Origin: Collinsella sp.
Lineage (GTDB): Bacteria; Actinomycetota; Coriobacteriia; Coriobacteriales; Coriobacteriaceae
Length of the DNA: 21,124 nt
Direction of reading: 5' to 3'
NCBI GenBank assembly: GCA_019419645.1
Contig: DXZN01000033.1
Span: 1-21,124, forward strand
Made by a program: the position numbers and the translations under genes. How positions within the stretch are numbered: the stretch's first letter is position 1; every line of letters begins with the position of its first letter. Shown here piece after piece: positions 6,431-13,556 of this stretch. Below the pieces are notes generated by a model. It was not told the origin of the DNA. It did no database searches and worked only from the letters and a program-made list of their open reading frames with translations.

Positions 6431-7207
6431 ATGAGGATCGATTCACGAAAACCGAAAGCCGCTGCCCTTTCCGCCGCTCTGACCGTGGCACTTTTGGCGG
6501 GCGCCGGCGCAACTGATGCCCACGCGGCAACACTGTCCGATACGGTTGGATCTACGCCGTCCGAGGCGACGCTGGTGCAGCCCGTCGACTACCGCGGCGA
6601 TGGTTATGGTTCCATGCAGGAGTGGAACGCCTCGATGGAGGCCAAGCGCGATTCCCTTGAGATGCGCGCTCAGATCATTATGAATATGTATGGCGACTAT
6701 GCTACCGATGACGAGCGCGCTGTGCTGCAGGGTTGTATCGACGGTGCGGGTAGTCTGTTGACGATGGGGGAGGTCGACGCGAAGTCGACCGAGCTCGATG
6801 AGCTGCGCACTGCGCTTGAGAATGCCAAGCGCGAAGCGCTCGAGGCTGCTGCCGCCGAGGCGGAGGCTGCCGAGGCCACCCAGGCTTCGTATTACAACGC
6901 CGGCTCCGGCTCGTCTTACACGTCTGCTGCGTATTACGCGAACGGCTCGGGTCTGACGCGCTCGAGCGGCGTCAATAACTATAACGGCCGCCGCGAGACT
7001 TATTACAGCAGCAACGTGTTGTATCACCACCGCACGGGCGAATGGACTCAGGATTCTGAGGGCTTCTGGCGCGATTCCGACGGCTATTACGTTGTTGCCG
7101 CGGGCGATATGGCCCAGGGCTCGACCTTTACGGGCTCCAAGGGTGATTGCAAGGTCTATGACTCCGGCTGCGCCGCCGGAACCACCGACTACTACACCGG
7201 TTGGTAA
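6431..7207 (+). CDS. Secreted protein with C-terminal 3D/double-psi-like domain
   Basis: Exported protein of 258 residues. It has an N-terminal signal peptide (basic start, then a hydrophobic stretch AALTVALLAGAGA and a likely AHA-A cleavage), a helical Ala/Glu-rich region (residues about 60-155) likely to form a coiled coil, and a Tyr/Ser/Gly-rich linker. The C-terminal domain of about 75 residues contains YNGRRETYYSS, RDSDGYYVVAAGDM, GSTFTGSKG and KVYDSGCAAGTTDYY. The spaced Asp residues and the VYDSGC...TDYY pattern resemble 3D/RlpA-like double-psi barrels of cell-wall hydrolases. I infer a wall-associated role; enzymatic activity is not shown. ATG 6431 is chosen because the signal peptide begins there and GGAGG precedes it by 11 nt. 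Confidence 0.8.
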   Translation: MRIDSRKPKAAALSAALTVALLAGAGATDAHAATLSDTVGSTPSEATLVQPVDYRGDGYGSMQEWNASMEAKRDSLEMRAQIIMNMYGDYATDDERAVLQGCIDGAGSLLTMGEVDAKSTELDELRTALENAKREALEAAAAEAEAAEATQASYYNAGSGSSYTSAAYYANGSGLTRSSGVNNYNGRRETYYSSNVLYHHRTGEWTQDSEGFWRDSDGYYVVAAGDMAQGSTFTGSKGDCKVYDSGCAAGTTDYYTGW

Positions 7208-7235
7208 TCTGCCATAAGCAAAATACGCACATGAT

Positions 7236-7286
7236 GGGCGGGCGTCTTTACTGAGCTTTTAGGCAACGTAAAGCCGCCCTTTCTTT
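7236..7286 (+). terminator. Intrinsic terminator after the secreted protein gene
   Basis: GGGCGG (7236-7241) and CTTTAC (7246-7251) pair with GTAAAG (7268-7273) and CCGCCC (7274-7279), leaving a 4-nt bulge. TTTCTTT follows at 7280-7286. An outer pair GCACAT/ATGTGC (7227-7232 and 7287-7292) can extend the structure. Confidence 0.6.
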
Positions 7287-7396
7287 ATGTGCGCTTGAGT
7301 TAACAGAGCCCTTACCGTGGCGGTACGCTGGGCGTATGGATGCGGGGCACACTAGTTCATGAGAAATAGGGTCTTTCTCTTGGAGGAAGTGATCTT

Positions 7397-7603
7397 GTGA
7401 ATGCTCGAGATATTGCCATTGCCGCCGTCGCGTTGATGCTTGGCTGCCTTGGTCCCACGGCCGCGCTCGTCGCGGGCATGCAGGGGACATGCGGGGCTGC
7501 TCCTATCGTGATCGGCGCGTTGATCGCGGCCACACTGCTGGGAAGCGCCGGTGTTGTCCTTTGTCGCGACGATGAGGACGAGGTTCCGGAGTCGCATCTC
7601 TAA
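7397..7603 (+). CDS. Small membrane protein, two predicted transmembrane helices
   Basis: A 68-residue protein with GTG start 9 nt after GGAGGA. Two hydrophobic segments (about residues 5-25 and 35-56) are separated by a short Gly/Thr/Cys loop, and the tail is acidic (DDEDEVPE). The clear ribosome site, compact hydrophobic design and the terminator right after it support a real gene. I do not recognise the family. It stands alone between terminators, and nothing nearby hints at its partner. Confidence 0.65.
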   Translation: MNARDIAIAAVALMLGCLGPTAALVAGMQGTCGAAPIVIGALIAATLLGSAGVVLCRDDEDEVPESHL

Positions 7604-7639
7604 CTGTTGCGAAAGTGACTGTTGGCCATGGCTGAATAT

Positions 7640-7679
7640 AAAAACCGCCACAAGGGGAGTGCCCTTTGCGGCGGTTTTT
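7640..7679. terminator. Bidirectional intrinsic terminator between convergent genes
   Basis: AAAAACCGCC (7640-7649) pairs with GGCGGTTTTT (7670-7679), and inside it CAAGGG pairs with CCCTTTG around a short loop. With A-run and T-run on opposite flanks it can end transcripts from both the small membrane protein gene (+) and the ketopantoate reductase gene (-). Confidence 0.85.
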
Positions 7680-7712
7680 GATATTGAGACTGTTGAATGC
7701 GGTGCGGCGGCG

Positions 7713-8627
7713 TTACCAGCTTGCCTCGATATCACGGATGCGCTGATAGGGCCATTCGTTCTGCGGCGCCTGGATATCGTGCTTGGCCGCGAGGCGGCGG
7801 ACGGTGCCCGCGAACTCCTCGACCTCTGTTTTGCGCTGCGCGACGCGGTCCTGCGCCATCGAGGGCATGCCGGCGGGGTCGAGCCCCTCGATGAGATGCA
7901 CCATTTGCGTTAGGTCTGCCTCGGTGAGCTCGATACCCTCGGCGTTGGCGACTGCAAGCGTCTCGCGCATGGCGGAGACAAAGCAACGACGCTGCTCGGA
8001 GCCCTGTTCCGTGGCGCTTCCGTACGTACCGCCGTAGGCCATGCAGGTTTGGTTGATGCCGTCGTTGAGCATGAGCTTGGCCCACATACGATGTGATATG
8101 TCGTGCTCGACGGTGTGGGCGATACCGCAACGCGTGTAGAGCTCGTCGATGGCGGCAACGGTTGCGGGCTCGGTACCCGCTGCCGCGCCAAAGCGAATTT
8201 CGCCAGCATTGGTATAGGTGAGTTCCCCGTTGAGGAATACGGCGTCCATGCCCTGGCAGATACCCAGGACGGTGTGCTTCCAGCCAAAGCGTTCGGCAAT
8301 CTTTTGTTCGCTCGTGATGCCGTTGCACAGTGACGCAATCAGCGTGTCGGGACCCACGACGCTTTCCATGGTTTTGAGTGCCATATCGAGCCCGGTTGTC
8401 TTGACGGCGAGAATGACCAGATCGACAGGCGTCGCCTCGCTCGCGCGGACGGACTTGAGCGCGCAGGGCTTGCCGTTGACGGTGAGCGCTTCGCCTGCAT
8501 GACGCTCAAAGCGCGCGTCGTCCATAACGTATTCAACGGCGTCATTACCGAGCGCTTGGGCGATCATGCTGCCGTAGAGCAGGCCGACACCGCCCTTGCC
8601 GATGAAGGCGACCTTGTTGATCTGCAT
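7713..8627 (-). CDS. panE: 2-dehydropantoate 2-reductase family protein
   Basis: Predicted NADPH-dependent ketopantoate reductase (ApbA/PanE family), the step to pantoate in coenzyme A synthesis. The N-terminal Rossmann motif is a variant glycine-rich loop, FIGKGGVGLLYG. VDLVILAVKT follows near residue 72, SLCNGITSEQ (conserved Asn) near 98, and WAKLMLNDGINQ (catalytic Lys) near 178. The C-terminal motif PSMAQDRVAQRKTEVEEFAG is the family's substrate region. At 304 residues the length is normal. ATG 8627 is chosen because GGGGAG lies 9 nt upstream; an ATG at 8636 has no spacing to it. The family includes paralogues acting on other 2-keto acids, so the gene name is likely but not certain. An intrinsic-terminator hairpin ends 2 nt before its ribosome site. 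Confidence 0.85.
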   Translation of the reverse strand: MQINKVAFIGKGGVGLLYGSMIAQALGNDAVEYVMDDARFERHAGEALTVNGKPCALKSVRASEATPVDLVILAVKTTGLDMALKTMESVVGPDTLIASLCNGITSEQKIAERFGWKHTVLGICQGMDAVFLNGELTYTNAGEIRFGAAAGTEPATVAAIDELYTRCGIAHTVEHDISHRMWAKLMLNDGINQTCMAYGGTYGSATEQGSEQRRCFVSAMRETLAVANAEGIELTEADLTQMVHLIEGLDPAGMPSMAQDRVAQRKTEVEEFAGTVRRLAAKHDIQAPQNEWPYQRIRDIEASW

Positions 8628-8642
8628 ATGAATCATCTCCCC

Positions 8643-8671
8643 ATAAAAAGGCGCCCGCGTATGGGGCGCCT
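8643..8671 (-). terminator. Terminator or attenuator directly before the panE ribosome site
   Basis: On the minus strand, AGGCGCCC and GGGCGCCT (8664-8671 and 8649-8656) form a perfect 8-bp stem with a 7-nt loop, followed by a T-run (8645-8649). The panE Shine-Dalgarno (8637-8642) begins 2 nt later. A TACAAT -10 element lies just upstream, near 8680-8690, so the hairpin may sit in the panE 5' leader instead of only ending the small gene upstream. Confidence 0.7.
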
Positions 8672-8752
8672 GATGGATTGTATGCTGCCGGAGTATGTTG
8701 TGCGCGCCGGATAGCGGTATTTAGAAGAACAAACGCATGGGAACACGGGAGC

Positions 8753-8947
8753 TTATGACGCGGGGCAGACCGCAAAGACGCGGGCGGGGTATCCGACGCC
8801 ATCGCGGACCTTGGGGAAGGTGCAGAAGATGACGACACCCGTGGCGGGAAGCTCGTCCAGATGGTCCATGACTTCGATCTGATAGCGGTCGACCGAGAGG
8901 ATGTACTGCTCGCCGGGGTAGGGGCAGGCGTCCTCACGTGTGGTCAC
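8753..8947 (-). CDS. Conserved-looking 64-residue protein of unknown function
   Basis: The GTG start at 8947 follows AAAGGAGG with 5-nt spacing, among the strongest ribosome sites in the window. The protein is compact and mixed alpha/beta in character, with YILSVDRYQIEVMDHLDELP and GVVIFCTFPKVRDG, and two further Cys (residues 8 and 61). It has no signal peptide or membrane segment. I do not recognise the family. It is upstream of panE on the same strand but separated by 125 bp and a terminator hairpin, and is divergent from the aldo/keto reductase gene. Confidence 0.6.
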   Translation of the reverse strand: MTTREDACPYPGEQYILSVDRYQIEVMDHLDELPATGVVIFCTFPKVRDGVGYPARVFAVCPAS

Positions 8948-9110
8948 GGTCGCCTCCTTTCATCGGGCTTTTTGCTGATGTTAAAGCGGTGTCGTGACGG
9001 CTCGATTTCTGCTACGTTACGATACATTCTCGATTGCGATTCTACGATGTTTCGGCTGCGTGACCATTGTGTTTCGCCTTGCCGGGGCGCTGATGGCGAA
9101 GGGAGGGGTC

Positions 9111-10301
9111 GTGCAATACCGTGTTGACCCCAAAAGTGGTAACCGAATATCCGCTCTGGGTCTGGGCTGCATGAGGTTTCCCGGTGCGCCGGGACACCCC
9201 GATGCGAAGACGGCCGATGCCATCATTTCCCGTGCGGTGGAACAGGGGATTAATTATCTGGACACCGCATATCTTTATCCCGGTAACGAGGTATGCGTGG
9301 GAGCTTCGCTTGAGCGCCTGGGTCTGCGCGACCAGATTTTGCTCGCGACCAAGTTGCCGCACGCTTCGTGCAAATGTGCGGAGGATTTCGACCGCTTTTT
9401 TGACGAGCAGCTGCACCGTTTGCGGACTGACCATATCGACTACTACCTCATGCACAACATCACCTCGCCCGCGCAGTGGGAGCGCGTGGTAGCGTTGGGT
9501 ATCGAGGACTGGATTGCGCACCAAAAGGCTGCGGGGCGTATTCGCCAGATAGGTTTTTCGTACCACGGCAGTGCGGCGGACTTCCTCACGATGCTTGACG
9601 CGTATGACTGGGACTTTTGCCAGATCCAGTACAACTATGCCGGCGAGCGCTACCAAGCGGGAACGGCGGGACTCATGGCAGCCGCCGAGCGCGGGCTCGC
9701 GGTGTTTGTGATGGAACCGCTTTTGGGTGGACGCCTGGCGGGCAAGCTGCCTCCGCGGGCCCGCGCCGTGCTCGATGGCGTACGCGATCCGTACCTGAAG
9801 ACGCCGGCTGCTTGGGGCCTTTCGTGGGTGTGGAATCATCCTCAGGTCACGATGCTACTTTCGGGCATGACCGATACCGCGCAGGTGGACGAGAACGCGG
9901 CATTGGCGGATCGCGCACTGCCGGATTCGATGACGACAGAGCAGCTCGATACCATCGCACGTGTGCTGGGAGAGTTTGAGAAATCGAATCGCGTGCCCTG
10001 TACGGGGTGCGGCTACTGCATGCCGTGCCCCAAGGGCATCAATATTCCCGGTTGCTTTGGCGCCTACAACGCGAGCTACGCGCATAGTTGGTTTACGGGG
10101 CTGTCTCAATACTTTACGGCGAGCGCGGTGCGGACGAACGAGCCCAAGCTGGTAAGCAATTGCGTCAAGTGCGGTAAATGCGCGCGTCACTGCCCGCAGC
10201 ACATCGATATTCCCGAGCGTCTCGACGATGTGCGCCGACGTTTCCAGCCGGGCCCCGTAACGGCCATGCTTAAAGTCTTCGGCAAAACGCGCTCCTCATG
10301 A
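9111..10301 (+). CDS. Aldo/keto reductase with C-terminal [4Fe-4S] ferredoxin domain
   Basis: Cytosolic oxidoreductase with an N-terminal aldo/keto reductase barrel (residues about 1-290) and a C-terminal iron-sulfur region. The catalytic tetrad is visible: Asp and Tyr in YLDTAYLYPGNE (about 51 and 56), Lys in TKLPH (about 81) and His in YYLMHNI (about 115). Two cysteine clusters follow: CTGCGYCMPCPKGINIPGC near residue 297 and CVKCGKCARHCPQHIDIP near 354. This architecture is common in strict anaerobes and probably couples reduction to ferredoxin-type electron flow; the substrate is unknown. GTG 9111 follows GGGAGGGG. ATG 9093, also in frame, lacks a ribosome site, so 396 residues is preferred. 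Confidence 0.9.
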   Translation: MQYRVDPKSGNRISALGLGCMRFPGAPGHPDAKTADAIISRAVEQGINYLDTAYLYPGNEVCVGASLERLGLRDQILLATKLPHASCKCAEDFDRFFDEQLHRLRTDHIDYYLMHNITSPAQWERVVALGIEDWIAHQKAAGRIRQIGFSYHGSAADFLTMLDAYDWDFCQIQYNYAGERYQAGTAGLMAAAERGLAVFVMEPLLGGRLAGKLPPRARAVLDGVRDPYLKTPAAWGLSWVWNHPQVTMLLSGMTDTAQVDENAALADRALPDSMTTEQLDTIARVLGEFEKSNRVPCTGCGYCMPCPKGINIPGCFGAYNASYAHSWFTGLSQYFTASAVRTNEPKLVSNCVKCGKCARHCPQHIDIPERLDDVRRRFQPGPVTAMLKVFGKTRSS

Positions 10302-10386
10302 CCCTTTTATAACTTGCGGTGGAATAGTTCCTGTTTGCGGCAGAATAGGGGCCAAACAGGAACTATTTCACCGCAACTGAAGGGGG
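10301..10386 (+). repeat. Hairpin repeat, copy A (variable inner stem)
   Basis: The left arm TTGCGGTGGAATA plus GTTCCTGTTTG (10314-10337) pairs with CAAACAGGAAC plus TATTTCACCGCAA (about 10353-10377), giving a stem of 24 bp with one wobble pair and a loop of about 15 nt. The copy at 11467-11547 shares CCCTTTTATAACTTGCGG, the next bases TGGAATA, and CCGCAACTGA, but has a different inner stem. It lies between the aldo/keto reductase stop and the start of the oxidoreductase gene, just upstream of its ribosome site. Confidence 0.85.
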
Positions 10387-10391
10387 CTGTC

Positions 10392-11411
10392 GTGGGCCAT
10401 CGGGATTCATGTGATGATTTACGTGAGGTTCGTTGGGGCGTTTTGGGCGCTGGGCGCATTTCGCATCGATTTGCATCGTCGCTCAAGGAGGTGGACGGGG
10501 CACGGCTTGTGGCTGCCGCCGGTCGCACTCCTCCGCATGTTGAGGAGTTTTGCAGGGCGTTTTCGATTGATGCCGTGCACAGTTATGCCACAGCTGACGA
10601 TAACGGCGATGCGGCTTATGATGCGTTGATTGCCGACCCCGATGTCGACGCAATCTACTTGGCTCTTCCGCATGGCATGCATACGCGTTGGGCCTGTCGC
10701 GCGCTGCGTGCCGGAAAGGCCGTGCTGTGCGAAAAGCCGGCCGTTTTGAGTGAGGAAGAGGCTCTCTCGATTGCCTCCACCTCTCGCGAGTGCGGCGTGC
10801 TGTTTATGGAGGCGATGAAGAATCGGTTTTGCCCGATGCGCACTCGCGTGAAGGACTTGTTTGCGTCGGGTGAGCTTGGCCGTATTGTCTCGATTGAAAG
10901 CGTGCAAAAGCTCGATTACGGCGAGTCTCCTTCGGGCTATCTGCTTGATCCGTTGCAGGGCGGCTGTCTATATGACATGGGCTGCTATGCGGTCGGTTGG
11001 TTTGAGGATTTGCTCGCGGGCGCTTGCGAGGTTTCGTCCCGTGAAGTTCGCTGGCGTGACGTATCGGGCGGTCGCGTCGATTGGGCCGACGAGATCCATA
11101 TGAGCGTCGGCGGTATACCCATTCATATGGTGTGCGACGGCGAAGCAACATATGAAAGCCGCTTAACGATTGCCTGTGAGCGGGGCTCGTTGGAAATCGA
11201 GCGGCTCCATCGCCCCGAGCTCGCTCATGTGAAGTATTCCGACGGTCGAGTACTCGAAATCGATGCACCATTTGAAGTCGATGATTTTTACGGTGAGGCG
11301 TCGCATGCGACGCAGCTCATTCAGGCGGGGAAACTCGAAAGCCCCATCATGTGCCTAGCCGCCACACAGCGCTGTGCGCACATCATCGATGCGATTCGCT
11401 TAAAACTTTAG
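10392..11411 (+). CDS. Gfo/Idh/MocA family oxidoreductase, second member
   Basis: Predicted NAD(P)-dependent dehydrogenase of 339 residues. The Rossmann motif VRWGVLGAGRISHRF is near residue 14, VDAIYLALPHGMH near 85 and the family EKP motif in VLCEKPAVLSEEEA near 112. The substrate domain contains FMEAMKNRF and GGCLYDMGCYAVGW, a pattern seen in dihydrodiol dehydrogenase-like members. GTG 10392 follows AAGGGGG with 5-nt spacing; the longer frame from 10314 only translates the hairpin repeat, so its first 26 codons are not genic. Repeat copies lie on both sides of the gene, and endonuclease IV follows. It is clearly diverged from the family member at 1864-2970. The substrate is unknown. Confidence 0.88.
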   Translation: MGHRDSCDDLREVRWGVLGAGRISHRFASSLKEVDGARLVAAAGRTPPHVEEFCRAFSIDAVHSYATADDNGDAAYDALIADPDVDAIYLALPHGMHTRWACRALRAGKAVLCEKPAVLSEEEALSIASTSRECGVLFMEAMKNRFCPMRTRVKDLFASGELGRIVSIESVQKLDYGESPSGYLLDPLQGGCLYDMGCYAVGWFEDLLAGACEVSSREVRWRDVSGGRVDWADEIHMSVGGIPIHMVCDGEATYESRLTIACERGSLEIERLHRPELAHVKYSDGRVLEIDAPFEVDDFYGEASHATQLIQAGKLESPIMCLAATQRCAHIIDAIRLKL

Positions 11412-11466
11412 GGCGTGGGGGCATGGCGCCAGCGCTTGGAATGCCTGGAGGCCTTTGCTCTTGATG

Positions 11467-11547
11467 CCCCTTTTATAACTTGCGGTGGAATACGGTCTGT
11501 TTGCGCCAAAATAAGGCACCAATAGACCGTATTTTTCCGCAACTGAT
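11467..11547 (+). repeat. Hairpin repeat, copy B (variable inner stem)
   Basis: It begins with the same bases as copy A: CCCTTTTATAACTTGCGG, then TGGAATA. The inner left arm is then CGGTCTGTTTG, not GTTCCTGTTTG, and the inner right arm is CAATAGACCG, not CAAACAGGAAC. Pairing is therefore kept although the sequence differs. The outer right arm ends TCCGCAACTGA. The repeat sits just before the endonuclease IV ribosome site, as copy A sits before the oxidoreductase gene. Confidence 0.85.
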
Positions 11548-11563
11548 GAGGAGGGAGCTGGAG

Positions 11564-12430
11564 ATGCTGACGATCGGGTGCCATCTTTCGACGACGAAGG
11601 GCTATCGGGCAATGGGGGAGACAGCGTTGTCCATTGGCGCCAATACCTTTGCATTCTTTACGCGCAACCCGCGCGGCGGCAAGGCGAAAGACCTTGACAT
11701 GGATGACGTGGCGGCCCTGCGCGAGCTTATGGAGCAAAACGACTTTGGCCCGCTCGTGGCTCATGCCCCGTATACCTATAACCCCTGCTCAGCCAAAGAG
11801 CGGGCGCGCGAGTTTGGCCTGGAGGCCATGGCAGAGGACCTGCGGCGCATGGAGGCGCTGCCCGGCAACTACTACAACTTCCATCCCGGTGCGCATGTGG
11901 GGCAGGGCTCCGACGCCGGCATTCAGATGATTGTCGACACGCTGTGCCAGGTGATGTTTGAGGGCCAGCAGACGACGGTGCTACTCGAGACCATGGCCGG
12001 CAAGGGTACCGAGGTGGGCCGCAGCTTTGAGGAACTGGCGTGCATTATCGAGGGCGTTGCCGCCAAGTGCCCAGAGCTGTCCGATAAGCTGGGCGTTTGC
12101 CTAGACACTTGTCATGTGAGCGATGCCGGCTACGACATCATCCATGATCTGGACGGCGTACTCGACGAGTTCGACCGCGTGGTGGGTATCGATCGCTTGC
12201 ATGCCGTACACATCAACGATTCGAAGAACCCTTGTGGCGCCCATAAAGATCGTCACGAGTGCATCGGCAAGGGATACCTTGGCAGCGAGGAATTTGGTGG
12301 CGGTATGCAGGTTATGCAGAATATTGTATCGAATGGCCGTTTGCGTTCGCTGCCGTTTATTTTGGAGACTCCGAACGAACTTGCAGGTTATGCAGCTGAA
12401 ATTAGACTATTAAGGTCATTGCGGCAGTAA
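11564..12430 (+). CDS. nfo: Endonuclease IV, AP endonuclease
   Basis: Zinc-dependent apurinic/apyrimidinic endonuclease (EC 3.1.21.2 family) of base-excision repair. The TIM-barrel metal-site motifs appear in order: GCHLSTTKG at the N-terminus, VAHAPYTYN, NFHPGAHVG, LLETMAGKGTEVG, GVCLDTCHVSDAGYD, HAVHINDSKNPCGAHKDRHECIGKG and a final ILETP. These give the family's His, Glu and Asp ligands. The 288-residue length is normal. ATG 11564 follows GGAGGGAG; the longer frame from 11480 merely translates hairpin repeat B. No clear terminator was seen after it; a weak GTCATT/AATGAC hairpin overlaps the stop. Confidence 0.95.
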   Translation: MLTIGCHLSTTKGYRAMGETALSIGANTFAFFTRNPRGGKAKDLDMDDVAALRELMEQNDFGPLVAHAPYTYNPCSAKERAREFGLEAMAEDLRRMEALPGNYYNFHPGAHVGQGSDAGIQMIVDTLCQVMFEGQQTTVLLETMAGKGTEVGRSFEELACIIEGVAAKCPELSDKLGVCLDTCHVSDAGYDIIHDLDGVLDEFDRVVGIDRLHAVHINDSKNPCGAHKDRHECIGKGYLGSEEFGGGMQVMQNIVSNGRLRSLPFILETPNELAGYAAEIRLLRSLRQ

Positions 12431-12491
12431 TGACTGTCACAAAGTAGAGTATTCCATTCACGTTATGGGTTTGTTTCAATCAGTTTTCTCA

Positions 12492-12520
12492 TTGCAGATT
12501 CGTAATTCCGGGTGCATAAT
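12492..12520 (+). promoter_or_regulatory. Predicted promoter of the amino-acid ABC importer
   Basis: TTGCAG (12492-12497) and CATAAT (12515-12520) are separated by exactly 17 bp, about 58 bp upstream of the binding-protein start codon. It is the best sigma-70 type match in the gap between endonuclease IV and the importer operon. Confidence 0.5.
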
Positions 12521-12577
12521 AGCCAACAGTTTTTGCAGACCTCTGAATCAAACGAGGTCACCGGAAGGAGACTGATT

Positions 12578-13438
12578 ATGAAGCTGAAGAAGCTTGGCGC
12601 ATTTGCCGCCACGGGTGCTATGGCGCTCGCCCTTGCTCTGACGGGCTGCGGTTCGTCCAACGCCACCTCTGGTTCTGATGCCGGTTCCAGCAGCTCTGAC
12701 GACGCTAAGGTCGAGAAGGTCGACGGCTCCAAGGAGTACGCGCTCGTCAAGGACGGCACGCTGACCGTCGGCACCTCTGCCGAGTACGCGCCGTTTGAGT
12801 ACAAGGATGACAACGGCGACTACCAGGGCTTTGACCTTGAGCTCATCAAGGCTATCGGTGACAAGCTGGGCCTGGATGTCGAGTACGTCAACAATGACTT
12901 TGACACGCTGGTTCCGGGTGTCGCTTCGGGCGCCAAGTACGACGTCTCCATCGCGGCTATCACCGACACGCCCGAGCGTGAGAAGGAAGTCACTTTCTCC
13001 GATTCCTACTACATGGACGATCAGGCTATCGTGACCAAGGTCGATAACACCGACATCACGGCCGACAACTACAGCGAGAAGCTCAACAACGCCGACGCTA
13101 CCATCATCGTTCAGTCTGGCTCGACCGCCGAGTCTTTTGCCCAGGAGAACTTCCCCAAGGCCAAGATCGTCCCCTACAAGGACGCTACCGAGTGCTTCAG
13201 CGCCCTGCAGTCCGATAAGGGCGACGCCGTAGTCACCAACCGCTCCGTTGCCAGCCAGCTGACCGCCGAGCAGTTCAACACCTGCCAGACCATTAAGCAG
13301 ATCAGCACCGGCGAGGAGTACGCCATCGCCATCAACCAGGGTAACACCAAGCTCAAGGAAGACATCAACCAGGCCATCAAGGACCTGACCGACGACGGTA
13401 CCATTGACGCCCTCATGGCTAAGTATAACATCAAGTAA
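12578..13438 (+). CDS. Amino-acid ABC transporter substrate-binding lipoprotein
   Basis: Extracellular lipid-anchored receptor of a polar amino-acid importer (solute-binding protein family 3). A lipoprotein signal peptide ends in LTGC with Cys at residue 24, followed by a Ser/Asp/Gly-rich tether. The binding domain has TLTVGTSAEYAPFEY near residue 68, GFDLELIKAIGDKLGL, DTLVPGVASGAKYDV and ITDTPEREKEVTFSDSYY, where the Arg is the usual amino-acid carboxylate ligand. The 286-residue length fits. ATG 12578 follows GGAAGGAG. It is the first gene of the importer, followed by permease and ATPase. Glutamine, cystine or another polar amino acid are all possible; the ligand cannot be told by eye. Confidence 0.93.
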   Translation: MKLKKLGAFAATGAMALALALTGCGSSNATSGSDAGSSSSDDAKVEKVDGSKEYALVKDGTLTVGTSAEYAPFEYKDDNGDYQGFDLELIKAIGDKLGLDVEYVNNDFDTLVPGVASGAKYDVSIAAITDTPEREKEVTFSDSYYMDDQAIVTKVDNTDITADNYSEKLNNADATIIVQSGSTAESFAQENFPKAKIVPYKDATECFSALQSDKGDAVVTNRSVASQLTAEQFNTCQTIKQISTGEEYAIAINQGNTKLKEDINQAIKDLTDDGTIDALMAKYNIK

Positions 13439-13460
13439 AATAGCTACTTGATTGCTCGCG

Positions 13461-13493
13461 GGCCCTTTCCGTTTTGGCGGAGAGGGCCTTTGC
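13461..13493 (+). terminator. Intra-operon hairpin after the binding-protein gene
   Basis: GGCCCTTTCCG (13461-13471) pairs with CGGAGAGGGCC (13478-13488), with one wobble pair, and is followed by a short TTTG. It is probably a partial terminator or 3'-end stabiliser, which would keep the binding protein more abundant than the permease and ATPase. Confidence 0.5.
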
Positions 13494-13556
13494 GCTTCTC
13501 TTGACGGAGAGTATTTCCGTCTCGTTTTGCCGGCAACTTCTACGATAGGAGCCACC

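Noticed and set aside
10314..10391. Shared N-terminal peptide (MRWN-xx-CLRQN) on the oxidoreductase and endonuclease IV frames
   Set aside because: The similarity comes from translating the hairpin repeats at 10301 and 11467. Both genes have strong ribosome sites further downstream and family domains start only there.
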